DNA of 42,317 bases from Chara braunii (GCA_003427395.1 BFEA01000032.1:4399462-4441778); one strand, 5' to 3'. Counted from the stretch's first letter, positions 31,659 to 41,540 are shown. Translations and numbers: made by a program. The notes: generated from the letters alone by a model not told the origin.

Positions 31659-32057
31659 GTGGTGGTTGTTGAAAAGTCGGTGGGGAGGGGATGGCGAGGA
31701 GGAGTAAGGGATGAGGGGGGCGAGGTGTGAGCCTGCGTGTTGTGTATATGTTTTTTTTTTTGTTTAAATCTCTTTTTTTTTTTTTTTTTTTCTTCCGAAC
31801 ACGTGGTTTGTGTTTGTGTCCTTGACAAAAGGTAAAAGAAGAGCAGCGTGAAGGGGTAGGCAACGAGGAGGGCATCCTGCGTCTTCGGAGATGTAAGTGA
31901 TTTTGATTTGTGTTTGGGATTCATTCGTTGAATACCAAGGAACAATGCATACAGTTTCTTCTTTTTCTTTTTCTTTTTTAACACAAGCACAGCCCCTTTG
32001 TATTCGGGGGCGCCTGCCCGGTTACTTATCAAAAGTGGACCACGAACAGGATTGGCC

Positions 32058-32095
32058 CTGTCTCTTATACACATCTAGATGTGTATAAGAGACAG
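32058..32095. other. Tn5/Nextera mate-pair junction adapter (assembly artefact)
   Basis: The 19-base Tn5 mosaic end CTGTCTCTTATACACATCT is directly followed by its exact reverse complement. This 38-bp palindrome is the circularisation junction of Nextera mate-pair libraries, not genomic DNA. The sequences on either side came from two ends of a circularised fragment, so 32057 and 32096 are unlikely to be adjacent in the genome. Frames through it give the telltale peptides CIRDR and LYTSRCV. Confidence 0.97.
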
Positions 32096-32765
32096 CCCCC
32101 TCTCCATCCTCTATTCCCATCCTATTTCTACGTCCATGTCCTTAGTCCTCTCCTCTCTGCCATCTTCATCCCCCCGGTCTCCCTCTCATCAATCATCCCT
32201 GTGTTTTATCTTCTCCACTGAGGAGGTGGTGCTTCTACAGTCACTACATAATTGACCCGTGTTTGTTCCCTCGAAACAGGGCTATGCAGTAGGAGGCCAA
32301 GCATCCCCTCGATCATCGGTGTCATCTAATTAGTATGCTAATTATGTCTTGGCGGCTTCTCGAGCAATGGCTGGCGATAGATAGGTTCATCTTGATGGAT
32401 ATGGACATTTCGCCGAAAGATGTATGTGTTTACATTCCTTAATCTTCTTCGCCTGACGTTCAGCCTCGTGTCACGACCAGAAGATAGACAATCGATCGAT
32501 CTCTTTATCGATTAATCAATCAATCAATCAATCAAATAATCAATCAAATAATCAATCAACCAATCAAATAATCAAACGATCAATACAACTGTCGACCGGT
32601 CAGCAATCAATCTAAGTTCATTCAGTTTGCATATCATGCATGCCTATCAAGCGGATGTTTTGATATGGACGTTAGGGAGCCGAGGTCGTTCGACCTTGTT
32701 GTCCCCCCCTTTGCACGCAACGGCGGGGAAGGAGGAAAAGTTAGTGGAATAGGGAATATCCTCCG
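32096..32765. repeat. intergenic with (AATC)n microsatellite at 32505-32578
   Basis: AATC/AATCAAAT repeats make up 32505-32578. The rest is unremarkable. CTAATTAGTATGCTAATTA at about 32327-32345 is a small imperfect inverted repeat. Confidence 0.8.
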
Positions 32766-32925
32766 AAGTAGGGCATCGCTGCACTTCACAACACTGTGTA
32801 TGTATTTGGCCGCCTTCTTGACCGGATGCAGCCGAAGTGTTGGAGTCGTCCGAATGCACCTGGTCCGGATAGCGTCCAGATGCATGTTCGAGTGTTGTGT
32901 AGTGGCGCGAGGCCGATCGTGAGAG
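32766..32925. mobile_element. family E MITE (CACTACACAACAC ends)
   Basis: The left end TCGCTGCACTTCACAACAC and right end GTGTTGTGTAGTGGCGCGAG are inverted repeats. The inside has GTGTATGTATT and GATGCATGTTCGAG blocks matching the copies at 34808-35180. The TSD is not clear. Non-coding. Confidence 0.55.
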
Positions 32926-33002
32926 GAGGAGCGTGTTCCCGCCTACCGTTGCAGTAGGATTGGATCAATCAACGATGGAGTGTGAGATCGTTAATCACAT
33001 CT

Positions 33003-33470
33003 TGGGTGATCTTTTATGCTGCTATGTTTTCCTGGATTAGCTGGCAGCAGGCACAAGGAGCGCTGTTTTTCCTGCTGCCTGATATCTGGCTGCCTGATAT
33101 CTGGCTGCCTGATATCTGCCAGGCGATGGCCAAAGGTTTTGTGGCATGCGCATGCCCACGAGATTCTTAAACCCTGGTTGATCTTTTAGGTGGGGCCATA
33201 TTCTCTTTGATTAGCAGGTAGCAGGCACCGGGAGCGCTGTTTTTCCTGCCTGCTATGTGGCCGTAGTCGCAGTACACACGACGCGATGGACGAAGGTTTC
33301 GCCGTAGCGCATCCCCACGAGATTCTTACATCTTTTATGCGCTCATATTCTCCTTGATTAGCAGGTAGCAGGTAGCAGGCAGCAGGAGCGCTGTTTCTCC
33401 TGCCTGCTATCTGGCTCAATCCGCTGTGCACGAAGCGAAGCGATGTTTCGAGATAGCGCATGCCCATTCA
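33003..33470. repeat. three-copy tandem repeat, about 150-170 bp units with hairpins
   Basis: Each unit has GATCTTTTA(T/G)G..., a TTGATTAGCAGGTAGCAGG block, GGAGCGCTGTTTTTCCTGCC, TGCTATCTGGC and GCGCATGCCCACGAGATTC, in that order. The starts are near 33006, 33178 and 33330. Within a unit, GCAGGTAGCAGGCA can pair with TGCCTGCTA(T/C). In unit 1, CTGCCTGATATCTGG is itself repeated three times. Confidence 0.8.
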
Positions 33471-33592
33471 TTTGAGGAGTGGATTGTTTCGTGGCCGTTG
33501 TCGGTGATCCGTAGAAACTGTCGGGATGTAGTCTTGTCTGGCGAAGCATCAGTAGCAGCAGGGGGAATGGCAATTTCAACGATGCACCAGTC

Positions 33593-33694
33593 GGGGCATA
33601 CTTGCACTAAGACATTTTTACTTTCTGGACGTAATTGCGGTCAGAGTCATCCAGGTCTGGCATTTAAGATAGTGCCAGTGTGAGTGTGCCCTCA
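33593..33694. mobile_element. family D MITE (GGGC-TACTCACACTA ends)
   Basis: The left end GGGGCATACTTGCACTAAGAC and right end GTGCCAGTGTGAGTGTGCCC are inverted repeats about 100 bp apart. TTCTGGACGTAATTGCGGTC inside matches 36430 and 36510. Confidence 0.5.
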
Positions 33695-33994
33695 GCAGTG
33701 TACACGTCCCTCGTTTTTTCCCCTGCCATCTCTCTCGTCGCTCCCTCTGCGGAACAAGATCGTTTACCTGTGCTCCCCGGGTGGATTAATCTGATCGTCA
33801 TTTCGGCCGTCCATTTGGGAGGTCGTTGCTACGTTGCAGCCTCAGTTTGTTTCCTGTTTTGGAAAGTGAATAGGACCCGATAATTAACAACTGAAGTCCG
33901 GTCTTGGGGTTTGAGGGGGGAGGAGGGAGGGGGGGGGGAGAGGGGCGAAGAGAAAGCAGGTGTTGAGTCTCCTGACATGGAGAACAGTTTCGCC

Positions 33995-34221
33995 CATACT
34001 TGCAAGCAGACGGACCGGACGAGCGTCCGGTCCGGTCCGCTTTGCCACGTGCGGCACCCCTCTCCCCGGACCAGACGGACCCGGACCGGACCGGACAGGG
34101 CCATTTTTTATTTTTTTTGGGGGGGTGGGGACGCGGGCGCACATTCGTGCACCGCGCGGGTCGGGTCTGGCGGTCTGCCGCACGTGCGGAACCACCCGGA
34201 CGGCGTCCGCTTGCAAGTATG
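33995..34221. mobile_element. hAT-like MITE with 8-bp TSD, GGACCGGAC-rich
   Basis: Starts CATACTTGCAAGCAGACGG and ends CGTCCGCTTGCAAGTATG (about 13-bp TIR, then near match). Exact 8-bp TSD GTTTCGCC (33987-33994 and 34222-34229). The subterminal regions are dense in CGGACCGGAC and contain the palindromes CCGCACGTGCGG and GCCACGTGCGGC. The centre is T- then G-rich. 227 bp. Confidence 0.9.
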
Positions 34222-34229
34222 GTTTCGCC

Positions 34230-34807
34230 TGTACAGGGAAATGGAGATACGTTCGTAAACTGCTTTGCCTCCCAGGAGGGAAAGATGTGATATGTGCTTA
34301 ACCTGCTTTGCCTTCCACTAGGAGGGAAGGTGGTCTAATGTGCATGCATACTAGATTTGCGAAGTGTTCGGTTTGATGTTCGAGCATGGCTCTGTTTTTC
34401 TTTTTATCGCTTTTGGGCGTGGGTGGGGGAGGGTGCCGCCAGTTCAGGTACAGGGGCAGGCTGACAGCCTGAGAGGTATCATGCCTGATGTCCCTCTTGC
34501 CCGGATTCTTTATTTCTGGGCGTTGATTTCTTTTTCTCTTTTTGCACCATTTCTCGATTTATACGTTTTTGGGTATTGAATGTTTTGTACTTGAGAAGTT
34601 GCAAGTCTTGGGGTCTTTGGGTTTAACAGAAACACAGGCCTTGATTTCGCAACCTGCAGGTGCCCATAAGCGGAGGATTTAAGTGGAACCTCGCCCCGGT
34701 CTTTGGGAAATGTACAACGCCGTACTGGAGCAAGGTCCCCCACCCTCTTAGACGGACTCTTCGCTCCTGGTCGTTAGTCTTGGTGGTGATCCAAGGCCTT
34801 AGGGCCT
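34230..34807. other. intergenic, nothing recognised
   Basis: A small direct repeat (TGCTTTGCC(T/C)... GAGGGAA at about 34260 and 34305) and short unremarkable frames. Confidence 0.4.
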
Positions 34808-35180
34808 TGCTCCACCACACTGCACTCTACGCGCATTGGGACACTTTCTCGGCCAGGTGCAGTGGGACCACGTGAACATGCTGAATGCATAGAGTGCTGA
34901 ATGTATTCAAATGCATATAGTGTTGTGTAGTGAAGCGAGAGGCTCTTTTAGACTGAATGTGGGCACATGTACGCCCTCGGCCCTTGGGAGGGTGGGAGGG
35001 GGTAGGCTCCACTACACAGCACTCTACATGCATTGGGATGCTTTCTGGGCCAGGTGCATTGGGAGCACGTGAACCTTTTGAATGCATAGAGTCCTGAAAG
35101 GATCCAAATTCACGTAAAGTGTTGTGTAGTGGACCGAGTCTTAGACTGAATGTGGGCATGTGTACGGCCTCGGCCGGGGG
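34808..35180. mobile_element. two tandem family E MITE copies, spacing about 197 bp
   Basis: Each copy runs from CCAC(C/T)ACAC(T/A)GCACTCTAC through GCATTGGGA, GGCCAGGTGCA, GCACGTGAAC and TGAATGCATAGAGT to GTGTTGTGTAGTG, so the two ends of each copy are inverted repeats. The copies start at about 34811 and 35010. Each is followed by TAGACTGAATGTGGGCA(C/T)G, so the duplicated unit is larger than the element. Confidence 0.7.
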
Positions 35181-35560
35181 GGGGGTGCGTTCGCGCACGA
35201 GACTATCAAGAGTAAGCCTGGTAATATGACTCCTGGAAAGGCGCGAAGCGCTCTTGATGGACTTTTAACAAAAGAAAGAATGGTTCACTCACTTAGCACC
35301 TTTTCTTCAACAAGGGCGCTTCGCGCCGGGGAAAGCGACCGACATGACATTATAAGAGGCCGCTTTATCTTCAAAATAGTCCAAAAAGCTACAACTAACG
35401 ACCTGCATGAAGTGGAATTGAAGCAAATGGTTGGTCTTCCGGAAGGTAGGTAGTGAAAGGTGAAATTGAGAGAAGAATATAGCTTAGTTTTATAAAAAAG
35501 AAGAAAGTTATTATTCCTCCCTCCCCTCCCCAACCCCCACCCCACCCACTCCCCTAGTCT
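35181..35560. other. intergenic, nothing recognised
   Basis: A short frame (35160-35453) has protein-like composition but resembles nothing I know. GAAGCGCTCTTGATGG is an isolated motif. Confidence 0.35.
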
Positions 35561-35573
35561 CAGAAAAAAGAAA

Positions 35574-35914
35574 TGGGCACCTTGGCGGCGGCCCTGACAC
35601 CTCAAATTCTGGACGTGCGAAATGCAAACACGACCGCCGGTCAAATTTATCAACGGCGGGCCCAACACTTCGACGTTTTGGCCTCGTTTTCTTGTGGTGA
35701 CAAGTTTCGGACTGCAAGGCTGGGGCCGTGTACGAGCGGTTTTACCCACCAGTACACGCCATACATTGGCGGCGGGCTGCTTTCAGAGGCCGGAACGTGA
35801 CAAAGGCCGCAAATTGAATTTATCAACGACTGCCCACCCGACTTTTTCGGATGGGCGACGATATTTTGTTTCAGCAAGGCTGGAGCCGTGTACTCGTGGT
35901 TGTACCCAAAAAAT
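35574..35914. mobile_element. two abutting family C MITE copies (GC-rich subfamily)
   Basis: Copy 1 runs from GGGCACCTTGGCGGCGGCCC to GCAAGGCTGGGGCCGTGTAC. After GAGCGGTTTTA a second copy starts with CCACCAGTACACGCC and ends GCAAGGCTGGAGCCGTGTAC at about 35898. Same subfamily as 37966-38158 and 40530-40830. The TTAA is degenerate (TTTA) at the junction. Confidence 0.55.
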
Positions 35915-36386
35915 GGTACAGAGATGTAACTGTTCATGAACGGAGCCTTAGTTTGAATCCTGAAACAACCCAAGGAACTAGTTCAAGTTGAGGACGTCTA
36001 TTGTTCATGCTCACACTCTGTGTACATGGAGGGATAGGCGACTCTCTCATCCTTTTCCCTTTGGTGTCTCACGGTGTCGGTTTGGGAGGGTGTTGACTTT
36101 TAAGCGGGGTAAAGTCCGATGACTCAGGTTTGCGTTCTGGTGCCCACAGCTTGGGTTACCAGTCATCTTCTGGTAGCCGTTGTGGGCTCAGGACGACGCC
36201 ACGTGGTGGCCGTGAGTTGTCAAAGAGGGAGAGGGGAGGAGAGGAGAGGTGGGAGGGGCGGGTGCACAAGTGGAAAATTCGACGAGTTTGAACTCCACTG
36301 GAAACAGATGAGTAGAATACTGCAATTCAAACGGAAAAAAAAACGATGAGTTTGGGAAGGCAGAGGTGAGGACGCAGTGTTCGCAT

Positions 36387-36625
36387 GACAATCCTTTTGA
36401 GGGCGTACTCACACTAGGACTTTTTTCCCTTCTGGACGTAATTGCAGTCGTCGGATACATCGACAATCCTTTTGAGGGCGTACTCACACTAGGACTTTTT
36501 CCTCTTACTTCTGGACGTAATTGCAGTTGGATACATCCAGTGCCGAACGTGAAATCTGTAAAATACATTCAGGAAAGTGATAGTGTGATACATCTAGGAA
36601 AGTGATAGTGTGAGTAGGCCCTTAG
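36387..36625. mobile_element. family D MITE with internal 75-bp tandem duplication
   Basis: GACAATCCTTTTGAGGGCG followed by TACTCACACTAGGAC occurs at 36387 and again at 36462, each followed by TTCTGGACGTAATTGCAG and GGATACATC. The inverted end TAGTGTGAGTAGGCCCTTA lies at about 36606-36624. No clear TSD. Confidence 0.6.
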
Positions 36626-36867
36626 CGTTTTGAGAATTTCCTTGCCCTTGGTTCTTCGGATTCTCCTTGGTATGTTAGTCGTTGTCTTTCATCTGCAGAG
36701 TTCGGGGCAGGACGATTACCACCAACGCTATTTAGGACTTCAGTTACAATTCGGTGACGGTTGAGGCCAGAGGGAGCGAAGAGACGAGTAAATGTAAGTG
36801 TCTCTCACCCATTTTGAAAGGCCTTTAGGTTTCCTTGCCAAACATACAAAGGGATGAAAACTTGCTC

Positions 36868-36881
<14 letters not shown>

Positions 36882-36929
<48 letters not shown>
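36882..36929. repeat. (GA)n microsatellite
   Basis: About 24 uninterrupted AG dinucleotides. Confidence 0.97.
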
Positions 36930-36933
<4 letters not shown>

Positions 36934-37337
36934 AGCAGGTCCGGAGGGCTTTAGAAACTCTTTTGAAACTCTTTTTGAAGTATCAGGCTATCTCGGGGCA
37001 GGGAAAAGAAAGGGCTGCAGGCACCTGGGGCAGCACTCGACACTCTCTGGACAAATGTGAGGGCTCTTTTTTGACCAACAACAAGGAGGAATCAATGATT
37101 ACGCTGAGAAGATGGATAAGCTTGTGGGAAAAACGTGAGGAACGGGCCTTGGGGGGTAGTCTTTTATTTTTGGCTAGGGTTGTTGGGGGCTACAGTACGT
37201 AGCTGTGCCGTAAGTCTGGTGCTACACACCTGATCCCCGACGATTGGTCTTTTAGACTTCTCTCTTTTAGACTTCTCTCTCTATCTCGCTAGCTTTTTTG
37301 GGTAATGGTTGGTAGTCCTCAGTTTGCGAATGAGAGT
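36930..37337. other. intergenic, nothing recognised
   Basis: A small tandem repeat (CTTTTAGACTTCTCTCT) at about 37248-37281. No gene. Confidence 0.4.
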
Positions 37338-37465
37338 GAGGCCATACCCACACAAGCTCGGTCCTGAATCGGACACAGCAGTTACAACATGACCTGGATG
37401 CATCTGACCCTAATCACGTCCAGAGCTCGGTAGAAAAAGTCCGAGTGTGAGTAAGCCCTGAGACA
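37338..37465. mobile_element. degenerate family D MITE
   Basis: GAGGCCATACCCACACAAGC at about 37338 faces the inverted end GAGTGTGAGTAAGCCCTGAG at about 37443-37462. Inside is ATCACGTCCAGAGCTC, also seen in the family C interior at 12700. Confidence 0.4.
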
Positions 37466-37847
37466 GCGCATTGGAGAGTCTCCGATGGTGCTGGGAACGT
37501 ACCTAGAAAGTTGAAGTCGGGGCCCCACCGAATTTGAATTAAGGACGCGGAGGGCAGCGTCTGTGTTTTCGTGTGCAGTGCAATAAGTATCTGGAACGTC
37601 GCGTGCAAGTATATCAGCCGCTGGGCCCACGACTGGCGAACGAGCTGTGCTCTCTCTCTCTTTGATGCTACAGCTACGGAAGACGCCACCGCTCTTACTT
37701 TTTCAGAGTGTTGTGACAATAATAAACGTCAGCGTTTGGAGTCCTCGTGCTGCTCAGCAAGATTTGAACCATTGATCTGTTTATCAAAATTGCGTCGGTC
37801 TACGTCTTGCAGTCACCGGTTAGTGAAAATAATGAATGTAGATGAGA

Positions 37848-37935
37848 GCTGTGCTGTCTGATTTAATGCTAAGAAGGCAAGCCAGTGCTGTGCTGTCTGA
37901 TTTAATGCTAAGGAGGCAAGCCAGTGCTGTGCTGA
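37848..37935. repeat. 39-bp tandem repeat, two full copies and a partial
   Basis: A unit GCTGTGCTGTCTGATTTAAT plus GCTAAG(A/G)AGGCAAGCCAGT starts at 37848 and 37887. A third partial copy starts at about 37926. Confidence 0.9.
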
Positions 37936-37965
37936 CGCCAGGACTTTTCTTTTTCTTTTGTTTCG

Positions 37966-38158
37966 TTAAAGCACCAGTACATGGGCACCTGGGCCGCGGT
38001 CCTGACACCTAAAATTCTGGAAGGCCGAAATGAAATCACCACCGCCGATCTAATTTATCAACAGCAGGCCCAGCGTTTGACGTTTCGGCCTCCGAGTCGT
38101 TTTCTTGTGGAGACAAGTTTTGGACTGCAAGGCTGGGGGCGTGTTGTAGTGGTTTAAA
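37966..38158. mobile_element. family C MITE flanked by TTAA (GC-rich subfamily)
   Basis: TTAA at 37966-37969, then AGCACCAGTACATGGGCACC. The right end GCAAGGCTGGGGGCGTGTTG is followed by TAGTGGT and TTAA at about 38154-38157. About 185 bp, non-coding. Confidence 0.65.
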
Positions 38159-38830
38159 GCGTTTTGGGGGCCATGCTAATCTTCTGTGTATGGTTCCCAA
38201 TGTTAACGGATGTCCCGAAGGACATGATGGCAGGACCCCTTTTTTTTCTGTTTTTTTTTTTTGGCTTTTGCCAGGACTTTTTTGGAAGTAGCTGGCCCTA
38301 ACAGTACAGGGAAAGGCCATGAAAACAGTCTGTACTGAGTATGTCTATTTGGAGAGAGAATAGTCGACCCTAATAGTGCAGTGTAAGTCTATGGAAATAG
38401 TCTGTACTGAGTATGTCGATTTGGAGAATGGGAGAAGAGGGGGGCGGAGGGGGATGGGGGGGGGCGTATTCTCACACCGGGACTGTCATTGATGTTTCCG
38501 TCGTCCGAGGGACAATCTGCTGATTTCCGAGTAGATGGGTAAATGGGACAGAGCCACGCAGGTAATATTCTCACACCAGGACTTTCCTGGACGTATCTGA
38601 CTCGTAGTGGCAGGGAAATTCAGTCGAAAAACGTGTGTTAAGTGAGTTCCGTCTGATTACTTCGTCTAATGGGACACCACTTGCCGAGGGAGAATCCATG
38701 GATGCTGCTGCTGCCTTTTTTTGTTTTGTTTTTTTGTTAACATGAAAAGATTACCTTCCATTGTCCAAAAGGAAGAATCCTCGTCCTTTTTTTTTCCCCC
38801 CTCTCGAATTTGCACCCAACTCCCCCAACT
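38159..38830. other. intergenic with family D-like ends
   Basis: GGGCGTATTCTCACACCGGGAC at about 38462 and GTAATATTCTCACACCAGGAC at about 38561 resemble family D ends in direct orientation. A 65-bp unit (AACAGT...GTCTGTACTGAGTATGTC) is partly repeated at about 38297 and 38370. No gene. Confidence 0.4.
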
Positions 38831-38835
38831 CCCAC

Positions 38836-38836
<1 letters not shown>

Positions 38837-38908
<72 letters not shown>

Positions 38909-38929
38909 AACCCCCCCCAAAACCGTCTG

Positions 38930-38959
<30 letters not shown>
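38837..38959. repeat. very long A homopolymers
   Basis: An A run of about 71 bases (38837-38907) and another of about 29 (38931-38959), separated by a C-rich spacer. Run length is unreliable in draft sequence. It accounts for all the polylysine or polyphenylalanine frames in this interval. Confidence 0.95.
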
Positions 38960-38962
<3 letters not shown>

Positions 38963-39431
38963 AGAGGAGGTGGGGGATTCCTCCAGAAACAACCTGGAAA
39001 ATTTGTGGAAATGAACAAACTCTGGGACCATTACTCAGCTTAGCTGCCGGCGTTGGGGTACATGTCCAGATCCAGCTGCTGCAGATATGGCCAACTCTAG
39101 ACCGCTGCCCTGACATTTGGAAACCCAGCGAAGTGCTTGGGTACTTGCCATGAGGCATGGTTGGAATCACGAAGTAAAAATCAATTTGTTAAGGGCAAAT
39201 TCATTTTTGGATTATTTTCTTTGGTGTGAAGTTGACTTTCTTTCCTATGCATTTCTTAGGTCGGTCTTGCGGGCACGTTATGCCGCATTCTAGCTTATGC
39301 CGGATGGAATGCACTGAGTAGTTTTGGGCCTTTTGGCTCTTATCTGTCTGTTGTAGGAATTTTAGTTTTTTTTTTTGTGGTTGTCTATCTCACTTTAACC
39401 AGTGAAGTGGGCGCTCTGCAGCAAAGCTGTT

Positions 39432-39524
39432 TGGGACTTCCGTTAAATTAAGAATGATGCAGAGAACATTAGCATGGCCCCTGTGCAAGCGAGGATGACA
39501 CACATAAATCGATGAAAAAAAAAA
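39432..39524 (+). pseudogene. U6 snRNA retropseudogene with A tail
   Basis: GGGACTTCCGTTAAATTAAG, AATGATGCAGAGAACATTAG, CATGGCCCCTGTGCAAG, GGATGACACACATAAATCGA match plant U6 in order, covering the region after the 5' stem through the ACAGAGA-equivalent box (here GCAGAGAAC) and the internal stem-loop. There is a 3-base insertion (CGA) in the internal stem-loop. The 3' end is truncated and replaced by about ten A residues (39515-39524), as expected for a reverse-transcribed copy. Changes in the ACAGAGA box argue against function. Confidence 0.85.
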
Positions 39525-39688
39525 ACAATAGAGTTGGAGATTGTATGCTTGCCGGGCGTTGCGGCCAGCTTCCACTGCGCACCTTTGCGAGCTGCAAGGT
39601 CGCACCGCCAGACAGCAGAGCACCCTAGCTCCCACTGTAATGTTGCAAACTGCGACATCACACCGCCAAACGACAGTGCTCATAGGAT

Positions 39689-40155
39689 AAGTGGTGGTGG
39701 GACAGGCAGGATAGGCTAGCTGGTGGTGGGACAGCGGTAGGTGGGATAGGGTCCATAGGGGAGGATAGGCTAACTGGTGGTGGGAAAGCCATAGGTGGGA
39801 CAGGGGTGGTGGGACAGCCATAGGTAGGACAGGTTCGACTGGTGGTGGGACAGCCATAGGCGGGACAGGTTGGACAGGCAGGATAGGCTAGCTGGTGGTG
39901 GGACAGCGGTAGGTGGGATAGGGTCCATAGTGGAGGATAGACCAACTTATGGTGGGAAAGCCATAGGTGGAACAGGGGTGGTGGGCCAGCCATAGGTAGG
40001 ACAGGTTCAACTGGTGGTGCGACAGCCATAGGCGGGACAGGTCCAACTGGTGGTGGGACAGCCATAGACGGGACAGCGCCAACTGGTGGTGGGACAGCTG
40101 TAGGCGAGACAGCGCCAACTGGTGGTGGGACAGCTGTAGGTGAGGCAGGGCGAAC
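39689..40155. repeat. minisatellite (GGTGGTGGGACAGCCATAGG) with higher-order structure
   Basis: Many copies of GGTGGTGGGACAG(C/G)(C/G)(A/G)TAGG with variable spacers. The last copies form a clear 36-bp unit (AACTGGTGGTGGGACAGCTG plus TAGGCGAGACAGCGCC). A higher-order block of 172 bp begins with GACAGGCAGGATAGGCTAGC at 39701 and again at 39873. The minus-strand frames rich in AVPPP come from this repeat and are not proteins. Confidence 0.9.
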
Positions 40156-40248
40156 TGCCCATTCCTAGATTTCTTGCCCGTCAACACAGAAGAAGGTCAT
40201 GACCACGAAGTGCAGCATCTCCGTGAAAGTGCCCACAATGGTGGGGGG

Positions 40249-40300
40249 TCTTTACTGGGATGGATCTGGCCTCATTTGCAGCCAGATCCATTAAAAAATA
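40249..40300. repeat. small perfect hairpin ATGGATCTGG/CCAGATCCAT
   Basis: A 10-bp perfect inverted repeat around a 12-base loop at about 40259-40290, followed by an A-rich tract. No role assigned. Confidence 0.7.
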
Positions 40301-40529
40301 AAAAACAATAATTAAGTAATCAATGATACTAAACTATTGTAAACACGAACGTAATGAACACCATACGCGGGGCAGGGCAGGGAGCTGGAGACGGGTGCCC
40401 GGTTGTGGCTATCCCGTGCTGCGCCTGTGAAATGTGGTGGCAGTTTCAGGCTTCCAGCCCACTGTTCGACGAAATATCCTACAATCCTTGAACCCACCCT
40501 GGTGCAGTTGGATCGAATATTGTAGGGCC

Positions 40530-40830
40530 TTACACCACCAGTGCATCCAGCTATCGGGCGCGGGCCCTTTTCGGAGGCCGCCGGATGCCGATTCAATTTA
40601 TCTACGGGGCTGGGCGTCCGAAATTTTCGTAGTCGACGAGTTTTCTTTTCAGCAAGGCTGGGGTCGTGTACTGGCGTGGTTTAATGTGTCTCCGTGCTGC
40701 GTGGGCGTGGGCCCTTTTCGGAGGCCTCCGGCCGCCGATTCGATTTATCTAAGGGGCTGGGCCTCTGAAATTTAGTCGAGGAGTTTTCTTTTCAGCAAGG
40801 CTGGGGTCGTGTACTGGCGTGGTTTAACGT
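40530..40830. mobile_element. two tandem family C MITE-derived units, period about 147 bp
   Basis: GGGCCCTTTTCGGAGGCC at 40562 and 40709, each followed by CCGATTC(A/G)ATTTATCTA, GGGGCTGGGC and AGCAAGGCTGGGGTCGTGTA, then CTGGCGTGGTTTAA. The first unit starts at ACACCACCAGTGCATCC (about 40532). Ends match the ACCACCAGTAC family. Confidence 0.65.
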
Positions 40831-41540
40831 GTCTCCGTGCTTGGTGGTGCTGTCTTTGTGGTGCATTAGTGGCGTAGTCGGAAAGTATAGACCATGTTTG
40901 CCTCCTACATCTTCTTTGGATTGCATTGGAATGTAAGGGGCTTGTGGTACAGTCTGGCCTTAAATAGCCAGTACATAGCCCCAGACTTGTTGCAAATAAA
41001 GTTTTTGTCGCCTCAAGCAAAACTTGGGAGGGGCAGCGCGGCAAAAGAAAATTTTGCCACAAACTGGTGTGGGTTGCACGCCGACACCCTCGGGCCTATG
41101 AATGGTGTACTGGTTTTAAGGAGGGCCTATGTATGGTGTACTGGTGCTTTTTAAGGAGGACCGTGGCATTTGTCAAAGATGAAAAGAAACAAGTGCAAGC
41201 AAAGAATGACAGCTCCTGACCCCTGCTGTCAGAGCTGGATGTGCACAGCAATCAAGAAATGGCGTCAGGCTTGGGCTCTTGCCCCTCGTGGCCGTGGATT
41301 TACCTCTTCTGCGGGGTGGCTATGAAGGAAGGCGGCCAAAACAGTTTCGGAGGCAGGCTGCGGTGGTTTTGAAATCACCAGCATCGACCTGCCGCCTCCA
41401 GGACCCCGTCTGCACGCTGTGAAACGAAGGGCTGGGCCCTAGCAGTCCCAATGAGGCTGGACCTACCAGTCCCAAGGAGGTTATGGGCAGGGTACTCTAA
41501 ATTCAGAGTACCTTGGCTCTGGTGTTTTTTTTTTCCTTCT
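40831..41540. other. intergenic with family C end fragments
   Basis: TTAAATAGCCAGTACATAG (about 40960), GTGTACTGGTTTTAAGGAGG (about 41106) and GTGTACTGGTGCTTTTTAAG (about 41138) are family C-like ends. The last two belong to a 35-40-bp tandem duplication (GGCCTATG(A/T)ATGGTGTACTGG). No gene. Confidence 0.45.

Noticed and set aside
31541-32088. Open frames across the 32058-32095 junction
   Set aside because: They contain peptides encoded by the Tn5 mosaic end and are sequencing-library artefacts.
36387-36540. CRISPR-like direct repeats
   Set aside because: Only two units of 75 bp without unique spacers, in a eukaryotic context. They are a transposon-end duplication.
38666-39170. Polylysine and polyphenylalanine frames
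   Set aside because: Translation of the A homopolymers at 38837-38959.
39390-40187. Pro/Val-rich minus-strand frames (AVPPP repeats)
   Set aside because: They are produced by the minisatellite at 39689-40155, and all frames are periodic. No start context or homology.
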